A DNA stretch of 64,000 nt from Gambelia wislizenii (taxonomy: Eukaryota; Chordata; Lepidosauria; Squamata; Crotaphytidae): assembly GCA_030847615.1 (NCBI GenBank), contig JAUMIR010000003.1, positions 193,802,649 to 193,866,648 on the forward strand, written 5' to 3'. This document shows positions 22,134-32,993 of the stretch, one piece after another (positions within the stretch are counted from its first letter, which is position 1; every line of letters begins with the position of its first letter). The notes under the pieces are model-generated. The model saw nothing but the letters and a program-made list of their open reading frames with translations. It searched no databases and was not told where the DNA came from. The translations under genes were made by a program, and so were the position numbers.

Positions 22134-22504
22134 GGACAAGCCTCTTCTGTGACAGCAGTAAAAATAACTGAAAACACTCCAGAAAGAGCCAGGAGAACAT
22201 GCACTAAGCAGGAGGGGTGGAAGAAAACCAAAGCTCTGGTGTGTGTGGCAGAGTATAGCCAAGATATGTTTGGTGGAATGGTCAGGCCTGTAAGTAAAAG
22301 GAAATTGACAAATGATAGCACCAGGGAAGCCAGAGCCGGGTGGGTCAGTAGCATGGGCTATCAAGGCCTAAGAAAACACTGTGGCATTGTAAAGAATGGG
22401 AATGGAGTCACAGATTCTAGAGATATCAGTGAGTAAGGTCATAGTGTATAAAAGAATAGGTGTAAATGACACATGGGACACACCATATGTCATTTGGAGG
22501 GGAA
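22134..22504 (+). other. Copia linker remnant and polypurine tract
   Basis: A short frame (22149-22436; ERARRTCTKQ, EYSQDMFGGMV) looks like the linker between integrase and reverse transcriptase. EARAGWVSSMGYQGL may be the first residues of RT, after which RT and RNase H are absent. GGAGGGGAA at 22496-22504, directly before the LTR, is the polypurine tract. Confidence 0.6.
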
Positions 22505-23013
22505 TGGCAGGAAATGACATGGATGTGACCACAAGATAAGCTTAGTAATGAAAGTAGTTAAAGCTCCAGTGGCAGGTGTGTGTGTGAGTCAGCACTTGAG
22601 AGTATGCACAACTGAGATGCCTGAGGTAACAGGCATTGTTTAATTGCCTATAAAAAGGAGATGGGAATTATCTCCAGTGTGGGTTTGTTGTGGATGGTGG
22701 TTGGCGAAGCAGTTTGTTGGTTTGAGAGATTTATGAGTATTAGAGACGGCTGCCCTATACTCTGTATATATATTGTAAATATACTGCAAACAAAGATTAA
22801 AGCCCACAAGTTGAGTGAAGGCTGGCTTTGTAGCTGTCTTTATTTGGCAAGCCAGAGCTCAAGGCAGTGTGCTGGGGTGAAGGAATTTTTCCTTCTCAGC
22901 CTGAAATCTTTTGCAGAAGTCTCTCCAAAAACCTTCTCCTTGACATCCTGTCGATGTGGAACAACTCTGCAGGTGGTCGTGGTGGACACAGCGCGTCTTT
23001 CTACACCCCAACA
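22505..23013 (+). repeat. Copia 3' LTR
   Basis: 509 bp, TGGCAGGAAATG...ACCCCAACA. Very similar to the 5' LTR apart from scattered substitutions and a small deletion near 22535, so both come from one insertion. The first dinucleotides are TG and the last CA. Confidence 0.88.
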
Positions 23014-23760
23014 TATTTGGGGTAGGTTATCTGCATTGCTCTTTACTTCTAGGGTGCAGGCATATGAAGATAACACAGGTGACTTTAGAATTTACAAGGC
23101 ACTGGAGGGATGGTCTTCAGAGCAGGGCAAGTTTCCTGATAGGTGCAAACCATTATCACCAGATGTCCTTAAACGGTTGGGGTGTACACCGTCAGCCATT
23201 TGTTCCTCTAATTATGGGGCTTTTTTTTTCACACAGCATCTTTGACTGTAGTTTTTGGTGCCTTGTGGGTTAGTGAATTGGTTGTGTTATCTAGATGGGA
23301 TGCATCAGGTAAGGCATTGGAGATGAGCGATTTAACTGTTCCTGGGTAAAAAGCTATATTGCTGATCTATTCCTTTAAGACAGATCAGAGGGGGATAGGG
23401 GCAAATGTAACATTGGTTTTTTGTCATGATACAGTCTTATGTCCAGTTTGTGCATTGCCGAGTCTCCATATGATGTTGGGGCCTACGCCAAGTCCACTAT
23501 TTTGTCATGCAGACTTTTCCCTCCTTACCAAGTACCAGTTTTGGATGGTTACTTCAAAGCTTTGCAGCATTTGGTTTCTTGGGGCATTAAATTTGGGACC
23601 CATTCATGTCGGCTTGGGGCAGCTTCTATGGCTTTTGCAATGGGCCTGGGTGAAGGATCTATAGTTGGAAAGCCTTGGTTTATAAGAGTTATGTTCAGCT
23701 TCTTAAGCGTTGAATGTATTTTGCTGTTTACTTAACATGGTTATCTTTTCCAGATTCTAG

Positions 23761-24437
23761 ATTTGTCTGGGGAGGTGGCAGTTCTTGATTTGCAGTCATA
23801 ATATAGTTTACTAGGTGGTGCGCCAGGCCTGGAACTGCCATTTTGGGGGTCAGCTGGGGTTAAGTGATCAGCCCACTGTGGAATGGATTGAGGGGAAAGG
23901 CCTTTGTTGGCATGGTTTGTTGTCTCTGTTGTTTAGAGAGCACAAACCCCCCATGTGGTGATCATTCACCTTGGTGGGACTGACTGGGTTTGCTGAATGG
24001 CAAGGCCCTTATTTTTCAAGCTCTGCATGACCTTAGGATCTTAAGGATTCAGACGAGATATCCAGGTGTAAACCTTGATGTGGTCCACCATTTGTCCTCG
24101 TCAACTTTATAGGCCATGCAGGAGGGTTAACAGGAAAATTTGTAATGCCCTAAACTAAATAGAGCAGCCTTTCTCAACCTTTTTATCCTGGAGGAACCAT
24201 TGAAATAATTTTCTGGTCTCAGGGAACCACTACATAAACATTATTTTATATACTGATATTGCTTTCCCCCCATAATCACAATTTCTTGAGGAACCCCTAG
24301 CAACCTCTTGGGGAACCCTAGGGTTCCAGGGAACCCTTGGTTGAGAAACACTGAAATAGAGGGTTGGGCCACTTCCTCCCACATCCCAATATAGTATATT
24401 TCAGCATCCTGAGCTCTACAAAGTGAATGGCATGCAT
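23761..24437 (+). pseudogene. SGNH-hydrolase remnant of Ngaro copy A
   Basis: Follows the recombinase. Fragments in shifted frames match copy B: ICSHNIVY (where copy B has SGHSMVHW; the serine is lost) and PHVVIIHLGGTD (block III, GND in copy B). The last part (AGCTCTACAAAGTGAATGGC) aligns with copy B before its DGMH motif. A 188-bp hAT MITE interrupts it at 24166. Heavily decayed. Confidence 0.6.
24166..24353. mobile_element. hAT-type MITE (Charlie-like termini)
   Basis: 188 bp with imperfect inverted ends CAGCCTTTCTCAACC and GGTTGAGAAACACTG and an exact 8-bp TSD AAATAGAG (24158-24165, 24354-24361). Both features are those of hAT elements. It sits inside the Ngaro copy A hydrolase region; removing it restores alignment with copy B. 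Confidence 0.9.
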
Positions 24438-24894
24438 TAAAAGTGGTAGCATTTTTTTTTCAAGAATCTACCACTACAGGTTACCCAATCAGCTTCCATT
24501 CATACAGCTCTTACTGCCTCACACTGCAACAATATTCTCCATGTTCCTCAGATTTATCCAAAAGAGCACTGGCTGTAACTCAAAGGCATCTAATTCAGCC
24601 TGCTTACTTTTAAAATAAAAAACACATATAACTTCATGAAGTTTTGACTATATTAATAGCATAGGTCAGAATTCATTGCTGGCTGTGTTCCCATATATTT
24701 TTGCTGTATATAACATTTAAAAAGACTTGTCCTTTCAAAACCTTTTGAAGTTTTGGATGCTGGTTTGCAAATGGAAGCGTGCAGTTGGATTCAGTTAATA
24801 CACTATAAATAATGATAAAGCCAATCTGCAAATGGCCTATGAATGGCTATGGGGTTGACATGGGATTTAAATTTTGTCATGCATAAATAAATAA

Positions 24895-24898
<4 letters not shown>
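24438..24898. other. Unassigned DNA
   Basis: Begins where Ngaro homology stops. No gene or repeat recognised. Confidence 0.5.
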
Positions 24899-24952
<54 letters not shown>

Positions 24953-24960
24953 TGTGTGTG
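24899..24960. repeat. (CT)n(GT)n microsatellite
   Basis: About 18 CT units followed directly by about 12 GT units. The open frames crossing it (Arg/Glu and Cys/Val repeats) are artefacts of the dinucleotides. Confidence 0.95.
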
Positions 24961-26615
24961 CCCTCAATAGGATAAGAGATGAAAACCAAAACATTGTGTT
25001 GGATATGGATCTTATCTGGCATATCACAGCTTCTGTGATTGTTACATTACTGGATTGTTACATTACTGTTACATTACTGGATTTGTTACATTACTGGAAA
25101 CAAAAATGTCACATAGTTTTTCCTGTCATCTGTTATGGGTTTCCCCAAGGCAACAGGGCTTTCCCTGTTGCTTCCTGCATCTTGAACATAGGAGGACTGG
25201 CATGAGGAATGAAATGCCATCAAAGGTCTATAAAAGCCTGACCTTCAAGCTGATAGATTTGGAGCAATAAAAGGCTTCCAAAGCACCTGATGTATAAACA
25301 TAAAGGGAAGTTGTAAGGCCAACCCCCTTTAGTTTACACTGTGCAATTTGGGGTAAGATTAAGTTTCAAAACAGTCATGCCACTTGGAGCTCTTGCAAGA
25401 CAGGGGTCCAAATTATATTAGGAAATCCAAGCAGGAGGAGTGATGGACCTTGGAACAGACAGATATAAAAGCAAGGTGTTATAAAGAGAGAAGATGAATA
25501 GAGCTTAAACAAAATGAATGGTGATAGGTACTACCAAATTTTCATCTTATGTGGCCAAAAAAATTACAGTATACACAAAAATCAATTTCTCCTCCTCCTC
25601 CTGCTTCTTTTTTTCCTCCTCCACCACCACCACTAAATGATCTTACAACCTCTGTGGACTAGAAATATAATACTAGGCTTTTACCATTGCTAGTTATAAT
25701 GGATGAAATGAGAATGGTTAGAATAATATGACCATTAGGGCCAAAGAGACTGAAGCACAGCTATGATTTCCTGTAACATCACAGTGTATTTATGTACAGC
25801 CATTATTGTACTGCTATATAAAATAGGTATTGGAATCCTGTTGGCATTCTACACATACATAAGCTCTCCTGTGGAAATGACATTTTTTTTTGTCCAATAT
25901 GGGACAGCCATTTTCAGTTGAAGCTTGCAGAAGCAGAATTAGGTATGCAGTTCAATTGTCCATGAATGCACATTGTACAATGAGGTGCGTTGTGTCTTGC
26001 ATATACATGTACATTTCCATTTGTTTGTGTGTTTAGTTGCACACTTGGTGTCTTGGTTCAATTGTTCAGTGTTGTCATTTAACACAAGGGTGGTATACAG
26101 AGATTTAAGCTACAAAACCCCGATGCAGGATCTTGGCCTCTGCTAGATTTTAACTGGGAAGTTCTGGGACCCATTCTTGCTCAGCCACAAGCTTTCCAGG
26201 CAACTCTGAGCTGGTTGACCTACCTCATAAGTTTTTTTAAGGAGTGATGAATAATCCCTCATGCACTACACTGAATTCTTTAGAAGTAAGGAAGTACACA
26301 TACGACAATCACAACTATTTCACAGTCGAGTCTGATATGAGTTCTTGAAGCAATCAATCTAATTAATTTTGGATGCATCCAACACAAGTAGGTAGAACCT
26401 TTAGTTTTATCTCTGAAATGGAATGAATAAAATCCTTCCTGATCTAACATTATGCAACTAATTTTTATTTTGCAATAGAATACAGCTTTCCAATAGACTT
26501 CCAACCATCAGTTCATCTTGCCATTTTCCCAAAACTGGTATTCAAGATGGCTTAAAATTTTTTAAAAAAATCATCTAAAAACATACAAAAAGTGAAATTA
26601 GAATGGAATTAAATC
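24961..26615. other. Unassigned DNA
   Basis: Includes a small cluster of TTACATTACTG repeats (25042-25100) and a CTC-rich stretch near 25590-25630, but no gene or recognised mobile element over about 1.6 kb. Confidence 0.5.
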
Positions 26616-26619
26616 TCTC

Positions 26620-27175
26620 TCTCTCTCTGGCTTTTCTTCGCAAACGAAGATTCAGGAAGGAGTCATCCCGCACTTTCTGCAAGCACACTGATGACTAAAA
26701 AGGCCAATCTGAGATAAACAAGTCCGGTTGCAGAAAGCACAGCAGAAGGGCTCCTTGGGTGATGTTTACGGGTTGTGATTCTTTCTGCGTTGTTGTTTCT
26801 CTTCAAGACTTGTTCGGCGTGAATTCTCAAATAAGGCTGCAGCATTGTGGATAGTGTGTCTCCATGCCTCCTTATGTGAGGCCAGGGTGGACCATTGTTG
26901 GTGACCAATTTGGCCAAGCCTGAGATGTTGTTTCAGGGAGTCCTTGTATCACTTTTTTGGAGAACCCCTCTTACGCTGACCTGTGGCGAGTTCACCGTAG
27001 AGTACTATTTTTGGGAGGCGATGGTCCTCCATCCTAGAAAAAGTCTGCAGAAGAATCCCTTGGGTTCTGCCACAAGAAAAATCAAGACTGGTTTGATGAA
27101 AACAACCAAGAGATCCAGGAGTGTTGGCAAAGAAGAGAACTGCTCACCAGGCATACCTCACCCAGCCAACTAATT
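26620..27175 (-). mobile_element. LINE fragment with inverted 5' part
   Basis: On the minus strand, 26930 down to 26630 encodes the end of a LINE ORF2 in broken frames: KRYKDSLKQHL, WRHTIHNAAALFE and a CCHH-like finger (CAFCNRTCLSQIGLFSHQ). On the plus strand, 27075-27165 encodes DWFDENNQEIQE, a segment that precedes the reverse transcriptase in the same kind of LINE. A minus-oriented 3' part joined to a reversed upstream part, with RT missing, matches the twin-priming inversions known for LINEs. The clade is uncertain. Confidence 0.55.
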
Positions 27176-27179
27176 AAAA

Positions 27180-27640
27180 CTATTCACAATATTAAAATGA
27201 TTTAAAACTATACTTCAAAAGATGAAATATCATTAAAAATAAGAAGCAATTAAAACAGTTTAGTTTAAAACAGTACAGCACCCTCAGCCCATTCTTTAAA
27301 AATGTTTTGTTTTAAAAACCTGCCAAAATGAAAAGGTCTTTGCCTAGCAACTGAAGGACATCAGGGACTCCCTGGGAAGGGAGTTCCAGAATCTAGGGGC
27401 AGCCACCAAGAACGCTTTCTGTCATGTCCCCACCAGCTATACTTGTGACAGTGGTGGGACTGAGAGAAGGGCCTCTCTTGATTATCTCAGGGCCCAAGTA
27501 GGCTCATACAGACAGATAGCCTGGACCTGAGCCCTATTGGGGTCAATAGGTCATAACCAGCACTTTGAATTGTGTCCGGAAACTAACTGGCAGCCAATGG
27601 AGTAGTTGTACTTGTTGCTGTGAATTATCTAAATGACCTA
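27180..27640 (-). mobile_element. L2-type LINE 3' fragment
   Basis: On the minus strand, AFLVAAPRFWNSLPRE (about 27365-27415) and the complement of GGCAGCCAATGGAG (27588) correspond to RAFLVIAPKLWNDLPNE and LHWLPI in the L2 element at 38042, in the same order. It is shorter and more diverged than that element and probably another L2-like subfamily; the A-rich low-coordinate side is its 3' tail. Confidence 0.6.
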
Positions 27641-27689
27641 GCTCTCACTAACAAATTCATTTATTTATTTGTATTATTGCATTCATATG

Positions 27690-27975
27690 CAGTCAGCCCT
27701 CCACTTTCGTGGGGGTCAGATGCACAGCGCTCCCCCCCCCCCGGGCGAAAGTTGAAAAACCACAAATATTAAAACATACACACACAAGCTTTTTTTAAAA
27801 AAAAAAAATCTGAAAGGACACCTCTCTAGGAATTGCTAGGTTCTCCAGGGCAACTGTATGGTCAACTTCCAGAAATTGACTATAGAGTCCCACTGTGGGG
27901 ACCTAGCGATTCCTAGAGAAGACTTATTAATAAAATGTGTGAATAAGCAAATCTGTGAAAGAGAAATCAGCAAAT
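27690..27975. mobile_element. Probable Tigger-like fragment
   Basis: CAGTCAGCCCTCCACTTTCG at the left resembles Tigger-type termini and the interior has the words GATTCCTAGAG and AATAAGCAAATCTGTGAA typical of them. The right terminus is missing and the TSD cannot be confirmed. Confidence 0.4.
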
Positions 27976-28585
27976 GTAAAAGATGGGAATCTTTCCTCCT
28001 TCATAGAATTCTAGGCAATAGATAGGAAATAACACTACCCAGAGATAATCAATGCAATGTTCTTATTTATTGAAATCTCCTGGAACACAATGCAATCTCC
28101 ACCTTTAAACAAACATAACAAGCTTTTCTTGGTTACAAGTACAGCCATTGTCCTGGCCTCTGAGAAGATGACACAGGGCCACAACTGTTCCTACCAGCTG
28201 CTGCCCAAAATGTAAAAAGTGTTCCTTTCAGAACTGAAAGCTAAAATGGAGGCCTTCTGGTCTTGTCTCTTAAAGAGGCAGTATACAACACAGAGGTCTA
28301 AATTCTGTTGTTAGTCCAGCTGCAGTAGACCCATTGAATCAATTTGAATTACCTTCATGTTGACTCACCATTCAACAATTGATTGAATGAGTCTAGTTGG
28401 GACTAACCATCTTGATGCCAGCCACAGTACCCCAATGGTATTCTCTAGACACCTGGATGGGCCAATATTTGATCTACTTCAGTAAGATGGTAGGAATAGA
28501 GCATGGACAACTATCAGAGGGCCTTGGGGCACATTTCAGACTGGTCAACCTGTATGGGGGCTGCACTTGTGATTTTTTTATGGGT
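27976..28585. other. Unassigned DNA
   Basis: No gene or repeat recognised. Confidence 0.45.
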
Positions 28586-29045
28586 CTTTAAGGCTTTCTA
28601 AAAAGTTTAAAATACATAAACTATTTCTGCACTTTGAACTCAGCTTGCAGCACTTGAAGTAAGCTGAGGACAAAGGAGAAAGTAGGAGGAAGCGAGAGAA
28701 ACTGGAACATTATAAAAGTCCAGTTGTCCCCTCATATTAGCTGGGGTTTGGTTCCAGGATATTAGCTGGGGTTTGGTCCCCCCGTGGATACCAAAATCCA
28801 TGAATACTTAAATCCCATTATCTTTAATGGCATAACAAAATGGTGTCCCTTATATAAGACGGCAAAATCAAGGTTTGCTTTTTGGATTATTATTCCTTAA
28901 AGAATATTCTCAAGCTGTGGATACCTAAATCCGTGGATACCAAATCTGTGGATACGGAGGGAGGGACAACTGTACGTGAAAAAGTACGAATATAGATGAT
29001 TAATCAGGACTATCCCTGACAAATTGGGACAATTGGAGGGTATGC
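28586..29045 (+). repeat. Unclassified interspersed repeat, split by a Tigger MITE
   Basis: 28610-28720 and 28973-29045 together align with 58255-58440: shared words are TTTGAACTCAG, GAGGACAAAG, AGAAACTGGA and, at the end, GGGACAATTGGAGGGTATG against AGGACAGTATGG. The family is not one I recognise; no protein is visible. Confidence 0.5.
28721..28972. mobile_element. Tigger-like MITE
   Basis: 252 bp with ends CAGTTGTCCCCTC and GAGGGACAACTG. The TA at the right (28973-28974) fits a Tc1/mariner target; on the left the two bases are TC. Inside, ATATTAGCTGGGGTTTGGT occurs twice in a row (28735-28785), a local tandem duplication. GTGGATACC words near both ends are typical of this group. Confidence 0.7.
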
Positions 29046-30824
29046 AGTAGTAGATGTTTCTATAGAAGGCAGACATCTTTTTCTACCTGCAGGTGTTCTT
29101 TTGCACCCATGGAGAGGGTGTTCCATTAAAATCTGTGGGCCCTGTGGTGCCATCCCAGGGATCATAAGATTGCAGCTTTACTTAATGGTAGAGTAATAGA
29201 AAGAAAGCCTCTGAGTATATGAACTAGATTAAGTGCTGCTGTGGTGGTGGTGGGGATCCTTCTTCTTCAGTCTGAAAGTCATTCAATGGAATGGAACTGG
29301 ATGACATCTGAGGCCCTTGATATTTTGCCTTTACTGTTTCATCATCAGAGTAGACTCATCCAATTCTTGGGGGAAATTACAATAGAAACAAACAATTATT
29401 AAAAATCACAAAAGTAGCAAAGAAGGCTGTATTGTATTTTTTCAGACCTTAGCTAAAAGCTAATCCAAAATTCTTATAATGGAGAGAAAGCAAGCAAGCA
29501 AATGTGCACAATAATTTTATCAAACCAAGGAAAAGTTCCTGTGTTTACCTCTCCCCCTTCCCCGTACAGTGAACTATGAAAGCCACACAGAAAGACATAC
29601 ATAGAGAAAGACACTTGGTTTTATTTCCTGTTATATAAAAAGAAAAGGGCAATACATTTGCAATACTACACTGTTATCAATGCTGTTAGGCAATGGTGGA
29701 CCAATATATAATGGGCATCTGAATAGTAACACATTTCAAACGGATATTTCACAATACTTATCATCTGTCTGGGGAAATGGTGAAGCTCGATTGAACAAAA
29801 GATAAAGTTAATACTACCTAATAAGAACAGACCATTATAGATCAGTGAAACTGCAAAGCAGAATTATATGACAAGGGCCAAGCCACATTATCTAAATTAA
29901 CATTTTTCCAGCATGAACAAGAAGGGCTAGTGTAGGAAAACGGAGAGCTGTACTGTGGCCTGCATTTAGTCAACCTGAAGTAATTATTAATTTATGGTTG
30001 TCTGTGATTTTAATGAAAATGAAAACTGAGAGGAAAAGAATTGAGAGAGATAATGTGCCGTGAAATTGAGTTTCATTTGTTTGGGGGCCACCTTTTTGTT
30101 CTTCCCCGTTCCCTCTCTTTCTGTATATCTTTCATTCAGATTTCTTTTCTTTTCTGTGCTTGAAGACCAAGATGTTAGTTAGTAAAACATAAATGTTGCC
30201 AACTCACCAAAACTTTTGTAACTTTGTATTTAAATACCACTGGGTACTTGATCATAAATTAATGAATTGATCTAGCCTATCATTCTGTCTGTCACTAAGT
30301 TCTGTTTTGCATTTGATAAAATCCCGTAAATATATTGCATAATACTAGCTTTTAGGCCCATTAAAGCAAAAGACAAACATTTTTCCCATCTTGAGGAAGT
30401 TCAATGAAGAGGAAGAATTGCAAGTGTTAGGCCTTCAAACAGAATAACTGCAGCAAGTGCTATTCTGTGTCTATCGTGGAAAGAGAATGTGCATGTCTGA
30501 TCTACCAAGGTAAAGACCACCTGTCTCCTTTCCTCTTCTCTCCCATTTCCTTTTCCTACCAGAGCCATTGTAATACTGACTTGCCATGCCATTTCTTACC
30601 TAGAGCATTCAAAATGGAGGAGGACTAGCCTGTCTCCATAAGTACAAATTGCTGGTGAAGTTTCTACCTAGCCTACCAAGAATCAGCTAACCCTTACCTA
30701 ATGTTTCTAGTCTAATTAACTGGCATTAAGGAAAGGTGTGACTAAATTTTTGATCCATCATGGCTGGTGCTTAGTATGAAAGAATACCCTTTTTCACATC
30801 CATTTTTTTCAGACTTTGGGCTTG
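29046..30824. other. Unassigned DNA
   Basis: About 1.8 kb without recognisable gene or repeat. Confidence 0.5.
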
Positions 30825-30827
30825 TTT

Positions 30828-32001
30828 AGACAGGCAAAATACCCATCTGGCTTCTGTGTCAGAGCCCTGCAGTCCTGACAATGCAGTGAATTTACACCAG
30901 TCTACCCCCAGGCAGTCCTCACCATCCCTGGGGCAGATACGGGGCTGAGATGGGGTAGGGCCCAATAAAAAACACCTGGTTTACTCCATTACTGTTGGCA
31001 AATGATGGATTGGGTCCTACATGTCCACAGGTGTCCATCCTGGCAGGCTGTCCCTCACTGCTGCTGAGGTCTCCCTGGCTCTCCTGGGAGACAGGAAGGA
31101 GTCCCACAGCATGTGACCAAGGCTGGTCACATGCAGGGGCCTCGGTCACATGTTGCAAGCCCCCTTCCTGCCTTCCAAGTCAGTAAAGAAAATGGCTTTG
31201 GTGGTGGCTGCGGCAATGGGCCGCTGTACCTGTCAGGACTTCCTCAGTTCAGTGGAGGGAATGGGGGAACAATGGGCCACACCCATGGCTGGGATAAGCC
31301 GGCTGTCTGGAAAAGCAGCCAACTGAAGGGCTAATAAGGATACACACACAATGCAAAGCTTTGCGGCAACACGAAAATAATTCTGAAGCACAGTACCAGT
31401 CGAAATAGCAAAACCAGGGGCAAACCGAAGGTCCAGGATCCAGAGAGCAAATCAGTGAGTCCAGTCCAGGGTGAAGAGTTCCAGAAAGCAGGTCAGGGAG
31501 TCCAGTCCAAGGTCAAGAGTTCCGGATCAATCCGAGGTCTAAGAGGCAAAGTTTCAGGCAACAAGGGAGTCTGAATCAGATGCTTTCACCAGGGAACACA
31601 GATAGACTCTGATGACGAAGCTCAGTATCTCACAGTTGTTTATATTGGCCCAGGTCCTAATCACAGTTGTTTGGTGATAGCTGAGCATTTCTCATATAAT
31701 CTCCAGAATCGCCAGAGGCATGCTCTTTATGTCCTTCTCTGGCTGAAGGTAAGTACCTCCTCCTCCTCCTCCTCTGTCTCCCAGGCCTGGATCCTGTGCT
31801 GGGGAAAGGCTAGGCTGCTGAGTCATGGACTCTACTGCAGTTGGCATAGCAGAGCTAGGTTCTGGCTCAGCCAGCTCTGTTGGATATGGCAGAGCAAAGT
31901 TAGTGCCTGATTCAGCCTCCTCGTTCTCTGAGTCCTCCTCAGCCTGGCTGGCCATGACACCAGCAGGGAGCCAGCATACCCTGGTTCATGTAGATGAGCC
32001 C
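30828..32001. mobile_element. MITE family B, copy 1 (contains a solo LTR)
   Basis: Opens GGGCTTGTTTAGACAGGC and closes GTTCATGTAGATGAGCCC, with a TTT duplication on both sides (30825-30827, 32002-32004). The interior (CAGAGCCCTGCAGTCCTGAC, GGTCACATG blocks) matches the copy at 34472. A 656-bp solo LTR splits it at 31304. A 3-bp TSD again suggests a Harbinger-type element; no transposase. Confidence 0.8.
31304..31959 (-). repeat. Solo LTR related to the gypsy element
   Basis: On the minus strand it reads TGTCATGGCCAGCC ... CCAGACA and aligns along its length with the 13167 gypsy LTR (GGAGGCTGA, CTCAGCAGCCTAGCC, CCTTATTAGC..AGTTGGC). Flanks are CCGGC (31299-31303) and CCAGC (31960-31964), a one-mismatch 5-bp TSD inside family B copy 1. 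It has a clear TATA box (CAATATAAAC, minus strand). No internal region remains, the usual outcome of LTR-LTR recombination. The minus frame 31692-31955 is the LTR-encoded tail, not a gene. Confidence 0.85.
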
Positions 32002-32410
32002 TTTGACTCTGTCTTGGGATATACAGTGACTTTAAAAGTTGCCTGAGAAACCTTTCACTACTCCTAGTGTGCATGACTAGTTGGTGGCTAATTTTTGACA
32101 GGACCCCATTTTCAGTTGAGCAAGTGATGAATGACATACAGCTTGGCTCTGCCCAAATTGTTGAAACCCCACCAGCAGCACCTGAGGGAAATGTCTCTTT
32201 AATAGACTCTCCTTCATCAACCAAAAGAGTAGCCCTATTTAGTTGTTGTCTTTCAGATAATTAACAACTGAATGAGAACAGTAGGACCATCTCAATTAGA
32301 GGTAACAGGTCAATAGTACCAGGCCTATTCTTTTCCTCTCATGTACCTGCTGTCAGCTCCCTCTGACTTAGTTTGCTCAAAAGAGTGGTCAGCTAAGGTG
32401 CCTAATGTAG

Positions 32411-32990
32411 GGGATTATCAGATGACCCAAATATCCCATGACAGGGATGCCAGGAGATCATGAAAGGGCTTCCCTTTCAGACGATGTCATCATGGAGGCA
32501 TCATGCTCCTGTGCCCCTTCCGTTCCTCCTGCACTGCTTTTAATTCATGGACTGAGCCATGAATTGATCTGTTGTTTCATTTCTGTAATGGAATAACAGG
32601 TGAGTAAAAAGGTACCCCATTATGCCAGCCACAGTGGGAGGTCTGTGCCAAACACTTTAGGGTGTGATTGAGACAAGGAGGTAAGTAACACACTTTTTTG
32701 TACCCTTCCCAGGTTAGTTGTATTTTTTTAACTGTGTTTTTGTGCTTGGCATTACTTTTTTTAATTTTATTTTCCTTTTTATTTTTGAATTTCCCACGTG
32801 CTCGTTCTCTCACGAGAATGGTCAGAAACTCAAACTGTTTGAGCTCCATTCACTCCTGAGCTGTGAAGAGGAGGGAGCAGTCACAGGATAAATTAAGTCT
32901 GAAAAAATGGGATTATCGTGCTGGGATGGGGGTGGGAGGGGAGCCGGAGAGATGGGACACTTTTTTTTTGTCCCCATCTGATCATCTTTG
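32411..32990 (+). mobile_element. MITE family A, copy
   Basis: Left end GGGATTATCAGATG, right end CCATCTGATCATC, flanked by TAG on both sides (32408-32410, 32991-32993). Interior words match the copy at 44498: GATGCCAGGAGATCATGAAAGGGCTTCCC against CGCCAGGAGATTGCTAAAGGGCTTCCC (in part), ATGGACTGAGCCATGAATTG, and TTCCCACGTGCTCGTTCTC. About 580 bp; no protein. Confidence 0.75.
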
Positions 32991-32993
32991 TAG

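Larger units (their letters stand above)
18917..23013 (+). mobile_element. Ty1/copia element lacking RT and RNase H
   Basis: 4,097 bp with LTRs at 18917-19433 and 22505-23013. Flanks are CATTT (18912-18916) and TATTT (23014-23018), a 5-bp TSD with one change. It inserted into the tyrosine recombinase of Ngaro copy A. Internal coding is gag, protease and integrase in copia order, but only about 370 bp separate the integrase frame from the 3' LTR, so reverse transcriptase and RNase H are missing. One frameshift (near 20622) and one stop (21222) also occur. Confidence 0.88.
18703..23760 (+). pseudogene. Ngaro-like tyrosine recombinase of copy A, split by copia
   Basis: 18703-18916 encodes the N-terminal part (LSLAPNTKNSYKKLVLEFDQ, then ISASHILQLCVHLRVKGLAP). 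After the copia insertion the frame resumes (WGRLSALLFTSRVQAYEDN, ALEGWS). The catalytic box GTHSCRLGAAS, with H and R of the HxxR motif at 23601-23612, is present. The expected tyrosine (KSYVQ, near 23680) lies in another frame. In YR retroelements this enzyme integrates circular DNA by strand exchange instead of a DDE integrase. Confidence 0.78.
12880..24437 (+). mobile_element. Ngaro-like tyrosine-recombinase retroelement, copy A (host of three insertions)
   Basis: Segments 12880-13166, 18703-18916, 23019-24165 and 24362-24437 align in order with the uninterrupted copy B at 60140-63480. The first ends the RNase H region (translation LASALSQQQMECF), the next two carry the tyrosine recombinase, and the last two the hydrolase remnant. 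Gypsy, copia and a hAT MITE fill the gaps, the first and last with exact TSDs and copia with a one-mismatch TSD. Homology to copy B stops near 24437 (GGCATGCATT). The 5' two thirds (gag, most of RT) are absent. Confidence 0.8.

Noticed and set aside
24803..25027. Arg/Glu-repeat protein
   Set aside because: It is a translation of the CT/GT microsatellite.
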